Assembly (NCBI GenBank): GCA_013298595.1
Contig: JAAFIG010000023.1
Span: forward strand, 1 to 64,000
Reading direction: 5' to 3'
Length of the DNA: 64,000 nucleotides
Source: Deinococcales bacterium
GTDB taxonomy: Bacteria; Deinococcota; Deinococci; Deinococcales; JAAFIG01
The notes beneath the pieces are model-generated. The model had not been told where the DNA came from, searched no databases, and saw only the letters and a program-made list of their open reading frames with translations. Position numbers and translations under genes: made by a program. Numbering within the stretch: the first letter of the stretch is position 1; each line of letters opens with the position of its first letter. Positions 63,401 to 64,000 of the stretch are shown here, in pieces.

Positions 63401-63693
63401 TCGAGATCATGGGTGATATGACCAGCTAACCAAATATTATGGCGATCATTTTCGATAATATCGCCAACTTGGTTGATACGGTACACCTCTTGACGCAAAC
63501 TGGCTCGAGCACGCTCTTCATCGTTTTCGTTCCATAACAATGTCGCAATTGTACTGCGCGCAGTAATACCTTCTAATGCCAAATGCGCCAATAAAGCACT
63601 TGAACGTTTACCAAGGGCAACAGGCACACCATCGCGCTCGAGTACACAAGCCCCTACTAAATGTAAGTGAAATTGTTCGGTTGGTAACGGCAT
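60463..63693 (-). CDS. BTAD/SARP-type regulator with AAA ATPase and TPR repeats
   Basis: The 1076-residue regulator has an N-terminal winged-helix and BTAD region (residues 1-215; LHLVGACVLERDGVPVALGK, EELGVMPDPETVQLIEAIEQ), an AAA/predicted ATPase domain with Walker A VGDMGSGKTRLLSELA near 262 and Walker B GMLILDDLHWAD near 365, and a long TPR-like C-terminal half (LGLIYAACGDLETGLQYFAQ). This resembles large LuxR- or AfsR-type signal integrators. TAGACT overlaps a CTCGAG site and ends 9 bases before the ATG. It faces the DnaA-box region. Either this protein or that at 1204 could bind the TGACGCT repeats. Confidence 0.9.
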   Translation of the reverse strand: MPLPTEQFHLHLVGACVLERDGVPVALGKRSSALLAHLALEGITARSTIATLLWNENDEERARASLRQEVYRINQVGDIIENDRHNIWLAGHITHDLEQFNALEGEFAAGLTVDELEFEAWLEGARALLRDRRAAFLESEVRRLTTARAWRDAMLMARRALSLDRLSEAAHREYLRLAYLADDRGAVRQAILDVRKVLREELGVMPDPETVQLIEAIEQGRLPKPDAGTQRSIPMNVLRPPKLAGSRAWQALVGGVTRGKAMLIVGDMGSGKTRLLSELAASRSALGARVLELRCRETESTIPFAALIQAVRDQILLEKQLGQRSNLPEVWRGELARLIPELRDPNQVYRSLEQSSEFGDARARVLESFTQYALSVTAPNGMLILDDLHWADRATLEWLSYAAPRLLPFGVVLLGAYQNIEANQNLKNMVSQLEVAGIANKLDLEPFALPEVEELLGGIDRRATPLASELLRVTGGNPLFIVETLKHLLETGQLNTEWQLTGHLEPPERIGVLLRRRLERTTPMTRRVLGVMALLDSSDITIIASTLRADELEVAQAIAEAQSQHMLRPDGGFLHDALRRAALEFLPEAVQRALHRRAAQALEQHHADANRIATHYSQAKDARAAAPHLIQAAEQALEQLEATRALALLEGVTLTSLEHKLELRGRTIRAEAYLLAERYTDAERDAAHAVMSAKRQADVLLEHRASVVLAESKFLLGKNLEARAILEPLVGKLGFDHELKAQAVIGWTEMILGETGHAIAAFERTLPWGSEAQLGRALTAWYTGKTRDALSAAQVAVETSPSGFKKAQMQIVLGIALWTRGQYSDNLEVVAQALNTPQLQPQQRSQALLARSPTYVSRGEYDHAFADIQQALTTATTTAQIADGENQLGLIYAACGDLETGLQYFAQSIQRCETSHDVGVLIPRGLRAVLLALHNDPRHVIAAQEALLLLETSPHALGRCYALLGAAESAYARRHPSAFEYAERLLHMSLEYEMPEMRAFAQLLIGLSKPDDNALESALMLGQSIGLTIVIARAAQALKRQSVAEVALELLLERIPAALRSFASQSLAAKYLASAS

Positions 63694-63774
63694 GACCCCT
63701 CGAGTCTAACGCCTTCTCGAGCAACAGTGATACCCCCGCTTTGGTCAGAGCCACCAAAAACAATTTAGCATAAG

Positions 63775-63933
63775 TTATCCACAGCCCTGTGGATAAGGCT
63801 GGGGATTGACAATGCCCTGACAACAATGATAAGTCCACTATAAACTGCCGCCTGACAGCATAATCATGGCTTATTACGCTGTTTTTACCAGACCATACAA
63901 GTTATCCACAAGCACCTAGACAATTGTGGATAA
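63775..63933. other. Four perfect DnaA boxes: probable chromosomal replication origin (oriC)
   Basis: TTATCCACA occurs at 63775-63783 and 63902-63910, and its complement TGTGGATAA at 63788-63796 and 63925-63933. The boxes form two inverted pairs, with 4-base and 14-base spacers, about 105 bases apart; the interval has several TGACA/TGATA-like sequences and moderately AT-rich stretches. Perfect boxes are rare by chance (one per about 130 kb per strand), so four in 160 bases is strong evidence for DnaA binding. dnaA and dnaN themselves are not in the window. Confidence 0.85.
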
Positions 63934-63934
63934 C

Positions 63935-64000
63935 TTATGTAGCTGTGACATCTTCGGTAGGTGGCGGGGGTATTGGTTCTGGTGGCGCACCTCCATGCCA
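63935..64000 (-). CDS. 3' end of a gene running in from the right
   Basis: The reverse strand is open from the window edge to TAA at 63935-63937, encoding 21 residues, WHGGAPPEPIPPPPTEDVTA and a final T. The Pro-rich, Glu/Asp-containing tail looks like an unstructured C-terminus. No family can be assigned from 21 residues. Confidence 0.45.
   Translation of the reverse strand, partial: WHGGAPPEPIPPPPTEDVTAT

Noticed and set aside
1..64000. Restriction-modification genes that would explain the CTCGAG abundance
   Set aside because: No methyltransferase or endonuclease motif is encoded in the window; such a gene would have to be elsewhere.
1..64000. tRNA, rRNA, CRISPR arrays and insertion sequences
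   Set aside because: No tRNA T-arm plus CCA pattern, no regularly spaced repeats and no transposase-like product was seen on reading both strands.

Overview
The window is a 64 kb stretch of bacterial chromosome of moderate GC content (mid-40s percent, judged by eye). It is densely packed with genes and shows no insertion sequence, CRISPR array, tRNA or rRNA that I could recognise. Two features set it apart. First, the palindrome CTCGAG occurs about 380 times (hand count), roughly once per 170 bases, where base composition predicts about 12 to 16. It is found in genes, in all reading frames and between genes, so it behaves like a highly iterated palindrome. Second, more than 20 genes start with ATG or GTG only 5 to 9 bases after a TAnnnT -10 element and have no ribosome binding site, i.e. 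they look leaderless, while operon-internal genes carry AGGAG sites. Leaderless genes with TAnnnT are well known in Deinococcota. Together with two BTAD/SARP-type regulators, LolA-like and lipobox proteins, and an aap-type transporter, this makes a low-GC Deinococcota relative my best guess, but it is an inference.

Layout. 0-13.4 kb: a WD40-like protein, a large BTAD/NB-ARC/TPR regulator, a lipoprotein, a winged-helix regulator, a LolA-like protein, an orphan oligopeptide-binding protein and a 1533-residue lipoprotein with Ig-like (Big2) domains. 13.5-24.2 kb: an MFS transporter, class III aminotransferase, CheY-like regulator, M29 aminopeptidase, LysM/M23 peptidase and D-2-hydroxyacid dehydrogenase; then an orphan attenuation unit (promoter, 29-residue branched-chain-rich leader peptide, terminator, two tiny ORFs); a membrane protein; and a TetR / YvaD-like / MFS efflux operon behind a double palindromic operator. 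24.2-36.6 kb: phoU and a PhoR/PhoB-like pair, a 7TM diguanylate cyclase, an unusual acetoacetate-decarboxylase/FAD-oxidoreductase fusion, a glycerophosphodiesterase, and a sugar-catabolism operon (isomerase, predicted Zn-protease, Gfo/Idh/MocA dehydrogenase) with an MFS transporter.

36.6-45.6 kb is the most unusual region. A promoter with three TGACGCT heptamers at exact 11-base spacing, 7 bases upstream of a -10 element (the arrangement known for SARP activators), precedes a 51-residue peptide whose front half resembles a lasso-type RiPP leader. A beta-helix lipoprotein, three tandem phage-tail-collar (microcystin-dependent-protein-like) genes, a Tat-exported periplasmic binding protein and a GNAT acetyltransferase follow on the same strand. 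The same heptamer pair with the same geometry precedes the unknown gene at 43751. A DUF6916-like gene sits nearby, behind thrC and a metallo-beta-lactamase-fold gene. I infer one co-regulated, surface-directed system.

45.6-64 kb: thrC, tpiA, type II pantothenate kinase, an SDR, a DinB-like protein, the complete aapJQMP amino-acid transporter operon, a soluble Ser/Thr kinase, a transglutaminase-like protein, an alpha/beta hydrolase, a SagB-type oxidoreductase, an AcuB-like CBS protein, an acetoacetate-decarboxylase-like protein and a second large BTAD regulator. The right end carries four perfect DnaA boxes (TTATCCACA) as two inverted pairs, most likely the chromosomal origin, followed by the tail of one more gene.
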